DNA of 64,000 nt from Pseudomonas sp. B21-056 (GTDB taxonomy: Bacteria; Pseudomonadota; Gammaproteobacteria; Pseudomonadales; Pseudomonadaceae), in contig NZ_CP087203.1 in assembly GCF_026016325.1 (NCBI RefSeq), positions 2,356,001 to 2,420,000 of the forward strand, read 5' to 3'. Under the pieces are notes generated by a model. It did not search any database. It saw only the letters and a list, made by a program, of their open reading frames with translations, and was not told the origin of the DNA. This document shows, in pieces, positions 36,393 through 43,645 of the stretch (the first letter of the stretch is position 1; each line of letters opens with the position of its first letter). The translations under genes were made by a program, and so were the position numbers.

Positions 36393-37796
36393 ATGTTGCG
36401 TGCAGCGTTGGCCGGTCTGGTACTGGCTTCATTGACCTTGTCTGCCCAGGCAGAAACCATCCGTATCGCCATCGGCACCCAGGACACCACCATCAACTGC
36501 GCCGCCGGCGGGTTGCTGATCCGTGAGCTGGGCCTGCTGGACAAATACCTGCCCCACGACGGCGCCTATAAAGATGCCCGGTACGACATCCAGTGGAAGA
36601 ACTTCACCAGCGGTGCGCCGCTGACCAACGAGATGGTCGCCGGCAAACTGGACTTCGGCGCCATGGCCGATTTCCCCGGGGCGTTCAACGGCGTGGCGTT
36701 TGAAACCGCTGGCAAGCACAGCCTGTTCATCAGCGTGCTGTCAGGCAGTACCCAGGGCAGCGGCAACGGCATCGTCGTGCCCAGTGCCTCGGGCGTGCAG
36801 TCCCTGGCCGAGCTCAAGGGCAAGACCATTTCCGTGCCGTTTGCCTCCACCGCCCACGGCATGTTGCTGCGCGCCGTCGCGGCCCAGGGCTGGGATCCGC
36901 TCAAGGACGTGAACATCATCGCCCAGCCGCCGGAAGTCGCCGGCTCGGCCTTGCAGGCCGGCAAGATCGACGCCCACGCCGACTTCGTGCCGTTTGCCGA
37001 ACTGTTCCCCAGCCGGGGCTTTGCCCGCAAGATCTACGACGGTGCCCAGGCCGGCGCGCCGACCTTCCATGGCGCGTTGGTGGACCAGGCCTATGCCAGG
37101 AAATACCCGGAAATCGTCGTCGCTTACCTGCGTGCGACCATTGAGGCCAACCAATTGCTCGCCGCCGAGCCGGAGAAGTACAGCGAGCTGATCGCCCAGG
37201 TCACGGGGGTGGATGCCGAGGTCAATTACCTGTTCCACGGACCGCTGGGCGTGCAGACCCGCGACCTGACCTGGAAGCCGGAATACCGGCAAGCCGTCGG
37301 CACCGCCATCGACACCCTCAAGCTGTTGAAGAAAGCCGATCGCGGCCTGGACCTCAATACCTTCATCGATGATCAGTACATCCGTGCCGCATTCAAGGCG
37401 TCGAACCTGGATTACGCCGCGCAACTGGCGAACTACGCCCAGACACCGCTGGGCTCTGTCGACGCCGCGACCGGCCAGGCAATCACCGACTTCAGTCGCG
37501 TGGCCGAGATCTGGGTGCGTGGCGAACCGAAAGTGCGCCATTACGCCTCGGCGCAAGCGGCCTTCGCCGCGCTGGCGAGTCTCAAGCAGGAAGGTAAGGC
37601 CATCCGTGCGGTCTATGCCCAGGCCAGTGACAGCGGGATCAAGTTATTGGCCGAGCAGGCGTGGTTTGCCAGTGATGGCAAGGGCCGGCTCAGTGCGTTC
37701 CTGTTGAAGGGCCAGGCCGAGCAATTTGCCGTGCAGCAGGGCGGCAAGGTGCTGGATTTCAGCGAAGCCACGGCCCAGTCGGTCGCTGCTCGATAA
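36393..37796 (+). CDS. ABC substrate-binding protein (SsuA/TauA/NrtA type) with C-terminal extension
   Basis: 467 residues. A Sec signal peptide (cleavage after SLTLSAQA, residue 20) leads into a sulfonate/nitrate-type binding fold: ETIRIAIGTQDTTINCAAGG, KNFTSGAPLTNEMVAGKLDFG, ISVPFASTAHGMLLRA. It is longer than the usual 320-350 residues. The last ~105 residues (from 363) run IWVRGEPKVRHYASAQAAFA, IRAVYAQASDSG, then LSAFLLKGQAEQFAVQQGGK, VLDFSEA, resembling a NosL-type domain. The ATG at 36393 follows AGGGGAATCCCC. It probably captures the compound processed by the flavoprotein pair. Confidence 0.88.
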   Translation: MLRAALAGLVLASLTLSAQAETIRIAIGTQDTTINCAAGGLLIRELGLLDKYLPHDGAYKDARYDIQWKNFTSGAPLTNEMVAGKLDFGAMADFPGAFNGVAFETAGKHSLFISVLSGSTQGSGNGIVVPSASGVQSLAELKGKTISVPFASTAHGMLLRAVAAQGWDPLKDVNIIAQPPEVAGSALQAGKIDAHADFVPFAELFPSRGFARKIYDGAQAGAPTFHGALVDQAYARKYPEIVVAYLRATIEANQLLAAEPEKYSELIAQVTGVDAEVNYLFHGPLGVQTRDLTWKPEYRQAVGTAIDTLKLLKKADRGLDLNTFIDDQYIRAAFKASNLDYAAQLANYAQTPLGSVDAATGQAITDFSRVAEIWVRGEPKVRHYASAQAAFAALASLKQEGKAIRAVYAQASDSGIKLLAEQAWFASDGKGRLSAFLLKGQAEQFAVQQGGKVLDFSEATAQSVAAR

Positions 37797-37809
37797 CCCG
37801 CCAAATGAC

Positions 37810-37903
37810 CTGTGGGAGCGAGCCTGCTCGCGATAGCGGTTTATCAGTCACATCAATTCCAGCTGATCTGACGCCATCGCGAGCAGGCTCGCTCCCACAG
37901 GGA
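37810..37903. repeat. Family A REP pair inside the ABC operon
   Basis: GTGGGAGCGAGCCTGCTCGC and its inverted copy lie between the binding-protein stop and the permease start. They may stabilise the upstream message and lower permease expression relative to the binding protein. Confidence 0.88.
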
Positions 37904-37924
37904 CCTCGGTTGAGAGGAAGAATT

Positions 37925-38707
37925 TTGAATCGATCTTACGCACGCTGGCTCCTGCGAGCCGCTTCCCTGTTGCTCTGCTTGCTGTTCTGGCAACTTGCAT
38001 CCAACGGCCACTGGGACCTCGGCCTGGTGACCTTCGCCAATGTCCCGACGCCCATGGCTGTGGCCCAGGCCGCGTTCGGCCTGGGCGAGTCGGGCAGCCT
38101 TGCCCGGCACCTGGGCAGCAGCCTGGGCCGGGTCTTTGCCGGTTATGGCGCGGCGGTGCTGATCGGTGTGGCCGCGGGCCTTGCCATCGGCCGTTCGAAA
38201 TGGGCGGAAGACCTGCTGTTGCCACCGCTGGAAGTCCTGCGCCCGATCCCTGCTGTGGCCTGGATTCCCCTGGCGATCCTGATGTTTCCCTCGTCGGAGT
38301 TGTCGATGGTGTTCATCACCTTCACCGGCGCGCTGTTTCCGGTCCTGCTCAACACCGTGCACGGCGTCGAAGGGGTGGACCGGCGGCTGATCGCGTCGGC
38401 GAAAAGCCTGGGGGCCGGGCGTTGGGCGATCCTGCTGGAAGTAATTTTGCCGGGCGCCGCGCCGAGCATCATCACCGGCCTGGCCATCGGCATGGGCACG
38501 TCCTGGTTCTGCCTGGTGACGGCGGAGATGATCGCCGGCCAGTACGGCATCGGCTACTACACCTGGGCTTCCTACACCGTGCAGAACTACGCCGACATCG
38601 TGGTCGGCATGCTGCTCATCGGTGTGCTGGGTATGGGCAGCAGTGTGTTGATCAAGCGCCTGGGCGGGCTGTTCACGCCTTGGCATCGACCCCGAGGAAA
38701 AGCCTGA
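37925..38707 (+). CDS. ABC permease (SsuC/TauC type)
   Basis: 260-residue inner-membrane permease with about six helices and the EAA-type loop LIASAKSLGAGRWAILLEVILPGAAP. The best start is TTG 37925 (LNRSYARWLLRA), preceded by AGAGGAAG; the longer open frame from 37805 translates REP DNA and is unlikely. The stop overlaps the ATPase start by one base (TGATG). It forms the channel of the sulfonate/nitrate-type importer. Confidence 0.88.
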   Translation: MNRSYARWLLRAASLLLCLLFWQLASNGHWDLGLVTFANVPTPMAVAQAAFGLGESGSLARHLGSSLGRVFAGYGAAVLIGVAAGLAIGRSKWAEDLLLPPLEVLRPIPAVAWIPLAILMFPSSELSMVFITFTGALFPVLLNTVHGVEGVDRRLIASAKSLGAGRWAILLEVILPGAAPSIITGLAIGMGTSWFCLVTAEMIAGQYGIGYYTWASYTVQNYADIVVGMLLIGVLGMGSSVLIKRLGGLFTPWHRPRGKA

Positions 38708-39552
38708 TGAGTGTGATGCAAACGCCCGAAGGACGGATCGATATCCGTCAGCTGTCCATTGTCCTTGGCCAGGGTGCCCAGGCTTTCGAAGCCGTCCAGG
38801 GCCTCGATTGCCAGATCGAAGCGGGCCAGTTCGTCTGCGTCCTGGGACCGTCCGGTTGCGGCAAATCCACCTTGCTCGGCGCTTTGGCCGGGCATCTACA
38901 ACCGCGTACCGGCACCCTGAATGTCGACGGCTTGCCGGTGTCCGGTCCGTCGCCCCAACGGGGCATGGTGTTCCAGCAACACACGTTATTTCCCTGGCGC
39001 CGTGTGCGTGACAACGTTGCCTTCGGCCTGAAGATGCGCGGCCTCGGCAAGGCCGAGCGATACCGCGCCGCCGATGAAATCCTGGCGCTGGTGGGGCTCG
39101 AAGGCTTTGCCGGGCATTGGCCGGACCAGCTCTCCGGGGGCATGCAGCAACGGGTGGAAATTGCCCGGGTGCTGGTCAATCGCCCGCGCTTGCTGCTGAT
39201 GGACGAACCTTTCGGCGCGCTGGACGCCCTGACCCGGTTGCACATGCAGGAACTGCTGCTGGACATCTGGACCCGCATCCGCACCACGGTAGTGTTCGTC
39301 ACCCACGACATTGATGAGGCGCTGTTCCTGGCTGATCGGTTGCTGGTGATGAGCCCGCGTCCCGGCCGAATCATCGAGGACCTGCGGCTGGATTTTGCCC
39401 GGCCTCGAACGACGGAGCTGGTGACCAATCCAGAGTTCACCCATTTGAAACGCCACTGCCTCGAGCTGCTGCGCCATGAAGAGGGCCGGCAATTGCCGCG
39501 CCTCAACCCTCTCGGGCTCCCTGAAACCTCCTTGCCGCGATTTGCCTTATGA
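38707..39552 (+). CDS. ABC ATP-binding protein (SsuB/TauB type)
   Basis: 281-residue ATPase. Walker A is GPSGCGKSTLL, the Q-loop is MVFQQHTLFPW, the signature LSGGMQQRVEIARVL, Walker B LLLMDEPFGALDA and the switch His VFVTHDIDEAL. The C-terminal extension of about 40 residues (HEEGRQLPRLNPLGLPE) is not part of the core. It is coupled to the permease gene by TGATG and to the HEAT gene by a four-base ATGA overlap. Confidence 0.93.
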   Translation: MSVMQTPEGRIDIRQLSIVLGQGAQAFEAVQGLDCQIEAGQFVCVLGPSGCGKSTLLGALAGHLQPRTGTLNVDGLPVSGPSPQRGMVFQQHTLFPWRRVRDNVAFGLKMRGLGKAERYRAADEILALVGLEGFAGHWPDQLSGGMQQRVEIARVLVNRPRLLLMDEPFGALDALTRLHMQELLLDIWTRIRTTVVFVTHDIDEALFLADRLLVMSPRPGRIIEDLRLDFARPRTTELVTNPEFTHLKRHCLELLRHEEGRQLPRLNPLGLPETSLPRFAL

Positions 39553-40511
39553 CCTCTCTATTCGAAAGCACTGACAACGACGACATTCTGCTCCTGCAAC
39601 CACGGCTGACCGACGACGACCCCGGCGTGCGCCGTATTGCCCTGATTGAACTGGCTGACCTGGAAGAGCCAGAAGGCCTGTCATGGCTGGTGGGTCGCCT
39701 GGGCCAGGACCCCAGCGCCGAGGTGCGGGCCGAAGCTGCGCGCCTGCTTGAGGCCTGGGAAGACGCGCCGGTGGTCGAGGCCCTGTGCCAGGCCCTGACC
39801 GATCCGTCCTCGACCGTGCAGGCTGCTGCTGCCCAGAGCCTGAGCCTGCTCAAGAGCGAAGCGGCGGGGAGGGTGATCCTGCCCTGGACGGCCCATGGGG
39901 ATATCGGCGTGCGCGTCGCCGCGTTCAGGGCCTTGCGCGAGCTGCGTCTGGTGGACGCGGCAGCGGCTGCGATCACGGCCCTGGCCGACAGCGATGCCGG
40001 TGTGCGCCGCGAAGCCGTTGGCGTACTGGGCTGGCTCAAGCACCTCGACGCCTTGCCGGCCCTGGCAAGGCTTGCCAGTGACGATCCGGACAGCGAAGTG
40101 CGCCGGGCGGCCACCGGCGCCCTTGGTCTGGCTTCGGACGCTCAGGTCTTGCCGGCGTTGTGCCGGGCGTTGCGGGATCCGGTCTGGTCGGTGCGCGAAG
40201 AGGCCGCCACTACCTTGGGCAAGGTCGGCCACAGCGAGGGCGGCCCGGCCCTGATCGAGGCCCTGGATGACGACTATTGGCAAGTGCGTCTGCGGGCCAC
40301 CCGTAGCCTTGGCCGTTTGCGTCATGCCCCGGCCTTGCAGCCCTTGATCGATACCCTGGGGCATCGCATCAGCAACCTGCGCAAGGAAGCGGCCCTGGCG
40401 TTGGGGGAGCTGAATGATCCGGGGGCCATGGCGGCCTTGCAGGCTGCCCAGGACGATGGCGACCCCGAAGTGCGCAAAGCCGTGCGCATTGCCCTGGAGC
40501 AGTTGCGATGA
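39549..40511 (+). CDS. HEAT-repeat (PBS-lyase type) protein
   Basis: 320 residues built from about nine or ten ~31-residue helical repeats of the HEAT/PBS-lyase type, with the recurrent pattern D(P/S)xxxVRxxAxxALGxL (for example DPDSEVRRAATGALGLASDA and DDDYWQVRLRATRSLGRL). No catalytic motif or signal peptide is present, so it is a cytoplasmic scaffold or chaperone. In other systems such proteins assist cofactor attachment or Fe-S and metalloenzyme maturation. Its start and stop both overlap neighbours by four bases, which ties it to the transporter and the DUF971 gene. Confidence 0.88.
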   Translation: MTSLFESTDNDDILLLQPRLTDDDPGVRRIALIELADLEEPEGLSWLVGRLGQDPSAEVRAEAARLLEAWEDAPVVEALCQALTDPSSTVQAAAAQSLSLLKSEAAGRVILPWTAHGDIGVRVAAFRALRELRLVDAAAAAITALADSDAGVRREAVGVLGWLKHLDALPALARLASDDPDSEVRRAATGALGLASDAQVLPALCRALRDPVWSVREEAATTLGKVGHSEGGPALIEALDDDYWQVRLRATRSLGRLRHAPALQPLIDTLGHRISNLRKEAALALGELNDPGAMAALQAAQDDGDPEVRKAVRIALEQLR

Positions 40512-40786
40512 ACCCGCTGGCGATTGGCAATTCCCAAGACAAGGGACAATTGCGCTTGAATTGGCCCGATGGTCGCGAACAACGACTGGACCACGCCGGA
40601 CTGCGCCGCCAATGCCCATGCTCCCAGTGCCGGGCGTTTCGCCTGCAAGGGCTGACGGTACGGGTCGACTCGCGGATTCGGGTGGTTGAAGTCAATGCCC
40701 AGGGCTATGGGGTTCAGTTGGTCTTCAGTGATGGGCATGAGCGCGGGATTTACCCGTGGGCTTATCTGGCCGGACTTGAGAACTGA
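40508..40786 (+). CDS. DUF971 / GBBH-like N-terminal domain protein
   Basis: 92-residue DUF971 protein. The motif LRLNWPDGREQRLDHAGLRR, QCPCSQCR and the ending YGVQLVFSDGHERGIYPWAY are typical. The CPCSQC cysteines are of the type that binds Zn or contacts an Fe-S cluster. The same domain is found fused to Mrp/HCF101-type Fe-S carriers. It overlaps the HEAT gene by four bases. An inferred role is maturation of the [4Fe-4S] ferredoxin or the flavoprotein of this operon. Confidence 0.88.
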   Translation: MNPLAIGNSQDKGQLRLNWPDGREQRLDHAGLRRQCPCSQCRAFRLQGLTVRVDSRIRVVEVNAQGYGVQLVFSDGHERGIYPWAYLAGLEN

Positions 40787-40800
40787 CTGTGCAGGCTGAC

Positions 40801-40910
40801 CCACCGCTATCGCGAGCAGGTTCGCTCCCACAGTTTTTTCCGGGGTGTTCACAGATCCGACGTACACCACCCAACCCCTGTGGGAGCGAGCTTGCTCGCG
40901 ATGGCGGCGG
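40801..40910. repeat. Family A REP pair
   Basis: CTATCGCGAGCAGGTTCGCT and GTGGGAGCGAGCTTGCTCGC inverted about 45 bases apart, upstream of lexA2. Confidence 0.88.
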
Positions 40911-40960
40911 TACAGCCGACCTGTGAACTGACTGGCGGCGCTTGTCAGAAAAAACCGACA

Positions 40961-40978
40961 GGAGTACAAATGTACTCC
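40961..40978. promoter_or_regulatory. LexA2 operator overlapping ribosome binding site and start codon
   Basis: GGAGTAC, AAAT, GTACTCC is a perfect 7-bp inverted repeat. Its core GTAC-N4-GTAC matches the type described for LexA2 of P. putida (GTAC-N4-GTGC) and differs from the CTGT-N8-ACAG box of LexA1. It covers the GGAG site and the ATG of lexA2, so promoter and message start must lie close upstream. Confidence 0.8.
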
Positions 40979-41587
40979 ATGACGACTCTCACCCCCCGCC
41001 GCACCGCCATCCTGACCTTCATCCGCGAACGCATCGCCGACCAGGGCCAGTCTCCCAGCCTCGCTGAAATCAGCGAGGCGTTCGGTTTTGCTTCCCGCAG
41101 CGTGGCGCGCAAGCATGTGCTGGCGTTGACCGAAGCCGGTTTCATCGAAGTCAATCCGCACCAGGCCCGGGGCATCCGCTTGCTGAACCAGCCGCCGCGT
41201 CCCGAGCTGCTCGACGTGCCGGTGTTGGGGCGAGTGGCTGCCGGCCGGCCGATCGGCGCCGATGCCGAGGTCCACGACCGCTTGATGCTGGACCCGGCGA
41301 TCTTCACCAGGGCGCCGGATTACCTGCTGCGGGTCCAGGGCGACTCGATGATCGGCGACGGCATCCTCGACGGCGACCTGGTGGGTGTCCAGCGCACGCC
41401 CCAGGCGTCGAACGGGCAAATCGTGGTGGCGCGGCTCGACGGTGAAGTCACCATCAAGCGTTTCGAACGAGTCGGCGAGCGGGTGCGCTTGCTGCCGCGC
41501 AACCCGGCCTATCAGCCAATCATTGTCGAAGCCGACCAGGACCTGGCGATAGAAGGGGTGTTCTGTGGCCTGTTGAGGCAAGGCTGA
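40970..41587 (+). CDS. lexA2: LexA2 SOS repressor
   Basis: 205-residue LexA paralogue. The winged helix is at ~10-70 with LAEISEAFGFASRSVARKHV. The self-cleavage bond is Ala91-Gly92 in VLGRVAAGRPIG, and the Ser126/Lys163 dyad lies in GDSMIGDGI and VTIKRF. Compared with LexA1 the recognition helix differs, matching the different operator. ATG 40970 has AGGAG five bases upstream; ATG 40979 lacks a site. The stop overlaps the imuA start by one base. It represses this mutagenesis operon until DNA damage triggers RecA-stimulated cleavage. Confidence 0.93.
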   Translation: MYSMTTLTPRRTAILTFIRERIADQGQSPSLAEISEAFGFASRSVARKHVLALTEAGFIEVNPHQARGIRLLNQPPRPELLDVPVLGRVAAGRPIGADAEVHDRLMLDPAIFTRAPDYLLRVQGDSMIGDGILDGDLVGVQRTPQASNGQIVVARLDGEVTIKRFERVGERVRLLPRNPAYQPIIVEADQDLAIEGVFCGLLRQG

Positions 41588-42216
41588 TGGGCGCGGTCGT
41601 TGCGCTGGACACGCTGTTCAACGGCGGCCAGGTCTGGAAAGGCCGGCCTGCGCCCCCGGCCGCCAGCCCGCAACCCACCGGCCATGCCGCGCTGGACGCG
41701 GCGTTGCCCAGTGGTGGCTGGCCGGAAGCGGCGCTGACGGAAATCCTCATCGCCGCGCCGGGCCTGGGCGAGTTGCAACTGGTGTGGCCGACCCTGGCGC
41801 GACTGTCTGCGCAGGGAGAACGGATCGTGCTGGTGGCCCCGCCGTTCGTGCCCTATCCCCAGGCCTGGCAGAGCGCCGGGGTGGACCTGAGCCAACTGTC
41901 GGTGATCCGCGCCGATGAGCGCGATGCCCTGTGGGCCGCCGAACAATGCCTGCGTTCGGGCAGCTGTGGGGCGGTCCTGTGCTGGCCTCGCCAGGCCGAT
42001 GATCGTGCCTTGCGCCGCCTGCAAGTGGCCGCGGAAACCGGCCAGACCCTGGCGTTCGCCTGGCGCTCGATCCAGGAAGCCATCAATCCCTCGCCGGCGG
42101 CCCTGCGCATCGCCATCGATGCCGGGCCCGGGCAATTGCGCGTGCTCAAGTGTCGGGGAGGACTGGCCCGTTCGGCGCCGATTGCCTTTGCCCACACCCT
42201 GCAAACAGGGCATTGA
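41587..42216 (+). CDS. imuA: ImuA (SulA2/RecA-like), SOS mutagenesis
   Basis: 209-residue RecA-related protein without a recognisable Walker A, typical for ImuA. Segments are TGHAALDAALPSGGWPEAAL, LTEILIAAPGLGELQLVWP and RALRRLQVAAETGQTLAFAW. With ImuB and DnaE2 it forms the translesion mutasome and probably regulates assembly. It is coupled to lexA2 by TGATG and followed by imuB after 7 bases. Confidence 0.93.
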   Translation: MGAVVALDTLFNGGQVWKGRPAPPAASPQPTGHAALDAALPSGGWPEAALTEILIAAPGLGELQLVWPTLARLSAQGERIVLVAPPFVPYPQAWQSAGVDLSQLSVIRADERDALWAAEQCLRSGSCGAVLCWPRQADDRALRRLQVAAETGQTLAFAWRSIQEAINPSPAALRIAIDAGPGQLRVLKCRGGLARSAPIAFAHTLQTGH

Positions 42217-42223
42217 GGTTGCG

Positions 42224-43645
42224 ATGCGCTGGGTCTGCATTCTCTTCCCGCAATTGGCGCTGGACGCCGCGCTGCGTCAGCGCCCCGATCCCGAGGAGCC
42301 CCTGGCGCTGTTGACCGGTCCGGCCCAGCGTCGGGTGCTGCAAGCGGTCAACGATCCCGCCCGGGCCCTGGGCCTGCGGCCGGGCCAGACCATGACTGCC
42401 GCCCAGGCTCTGAGCAAAGGCTTTGCCACCGCCGAATACGACGCCGCGCAGATCGAGCACTGGCAGCAATTCCTGGCGGCCTGGGCTTACCGGTTCAGTT
42501 CCCAGGTCAGCGTGCATTACCCGCGCACGGTGTTGTTCGAGATCGAGTCGAGCCTGGGCCTGTTCGGGCCCTGGCCGGTCTTCGAGGCACGGCTGCGGGC
42601 CGAACTGACGGCGCTGGGGTTTCGTCATCGCATCGTCGCAGCCCCCAACCCGGTGGCGGCGCGGGTGCTCGCCAATGCCCATGACGCCCTGGTGGTACCG
42701 GATGCCGAGCGCCTGCAACAACGCCTGGGACAGATGCCGGTGGACCGGATCGGCCTGCCTCCCGACGTTGCCACGGCATTGTCGCGCATGGGGCTGCGCT
42801 GCCTGGATCAGGTCCAGGCCTTGCCCCGGCACACGCTGGCGCGGCGTTTTGAAGCCCAGGTCCTCAAGCATCTCGACGCACTGATCGGCAGCCGCACCCT
42901 GGCGCTGTCGTTCTACCTGCCGCCGGACCGTTTCGATGTGCGCATCGAACTCAACTACGACGTCCAGTCCCACCAGGCGCTGCTGTTCCCGCTGCGCCGG
43001 TTGACCGGTGACCTGTCGGCCTTCCTGTGCGGGCGCGACAGTGGCGTGCAACGTTTTGACCTGCACCTGGAACACGCCGGGTTGCCGGACACGATCATCA
43101 AGGTCGGCCTGCTCAGTGCCGAACGGGATTCCTCGATGCTCTTCGAACTGGCCCGCGGCCGTTTGGAACAGGTGCAGGTCGAGGCGCCGGTGCGCGGCTT
43201 TCGTTTGTGTGCCGAGGACCTGCCGAGCTTCGTGCCCCAGCGCCTGGAACTGTTCGATGAGCGCCCGCAACAGTCCTTGCCCTGGGAGCAACTGCGGGAA
43301 CGGTTGCGAGCACGCTTGGGGGACAACGCGGTGCAGGGCCTGGGGGTTCGCGACGACCATCGGCCTGAGTGCGCCTGGCAGATGACACCTCAGCCCCGAC
43401 CCCAGGCATGCCCCGTGCGCCGCGGTGTGCAGCGTCCCGGCTGGCTGCTGGATGAACCCCAGGCGTTGCCGGAAGGTCAGGCGCGGGTTCTCATGGGCCC
43501 GGAGCGCATCGAGACCGGTTGGTGGGACGGCGCTGACGTGCGCCGCGATTACTACCTGATCGAAACCCGTGCGGGGCAGCGGGGCTGGGCTTATCGAGCG
43601 GTGGGCGAGGGCGGCCCGTTGTGGTTGCAGGGCTGGTTCGCATGA
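42224..43645 (+). CDS. imuB: ImuB, inactive Y-family polymerase adaptor
   Basis: 473-residue Y-family-like protein ([20 protein letters not shown]). In place of the catalytic S-x-D-E motif it has [12 protein letters not shown], fitting the loss of polymerase activity known for ImuB. It links ImuA, the beta clamp and DnaE2. Helix-hairpin-helix-type DNA contact is suggested in [20 protein letters not shown]. The open frame begins earlier inside imuA, but ATG 42224 is the family start. It overlaps dnaE2 by four bases (ATGA). Confidence 0.94.
   Translation: MRWVCILFPQLALDAALRQRPDPEEPLALLTGPAQRRVLQAVNDPARALGLRPGQTMTAAQALSKGFATAEYDAAQIEHWQQFLAAWAYRFSSQVSVHYPRTVLFEIESSLGLFGPWPVFEARLRAELTALGFRHRIVAAPNPVAARVLANAHDALVVPDAERLQQRLGQMPVDRIGLPPDVATALSRMGLRCLDQVQALPRHTLARRFEAQVLKHLDALIGSRTLALSFYLPPDRFDVRIELNYDVQSHQALLFPLRRLTGDLSAFLCGRDSGVQRFDLHLEHAGLPDTIIKVGLLSAERDSSMLFELARGRLEQVQVEAPVRGFRLCAEDLPSFVPQRLELFDERPQQSLPWEQLRERLRARLGDNAVQGLGVRDDHRPECAWQMTPQPRPQACPVRRGVQRPGWLLDEPQALPEGQARVLMGPERIETGWWDGADVRRDYYLIETRAGQRGWAYRAVGEGGPLWLQGWFA

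Noticed and set aside
37805..37924. 40-residue N-terminal extension of the permease
   Set aside because: It translates the REP pair (GSEPARDSG, SRAGSLPQG), a sequence typical of read-through of these repeats in other frames, and lacks a ribosome binding site.
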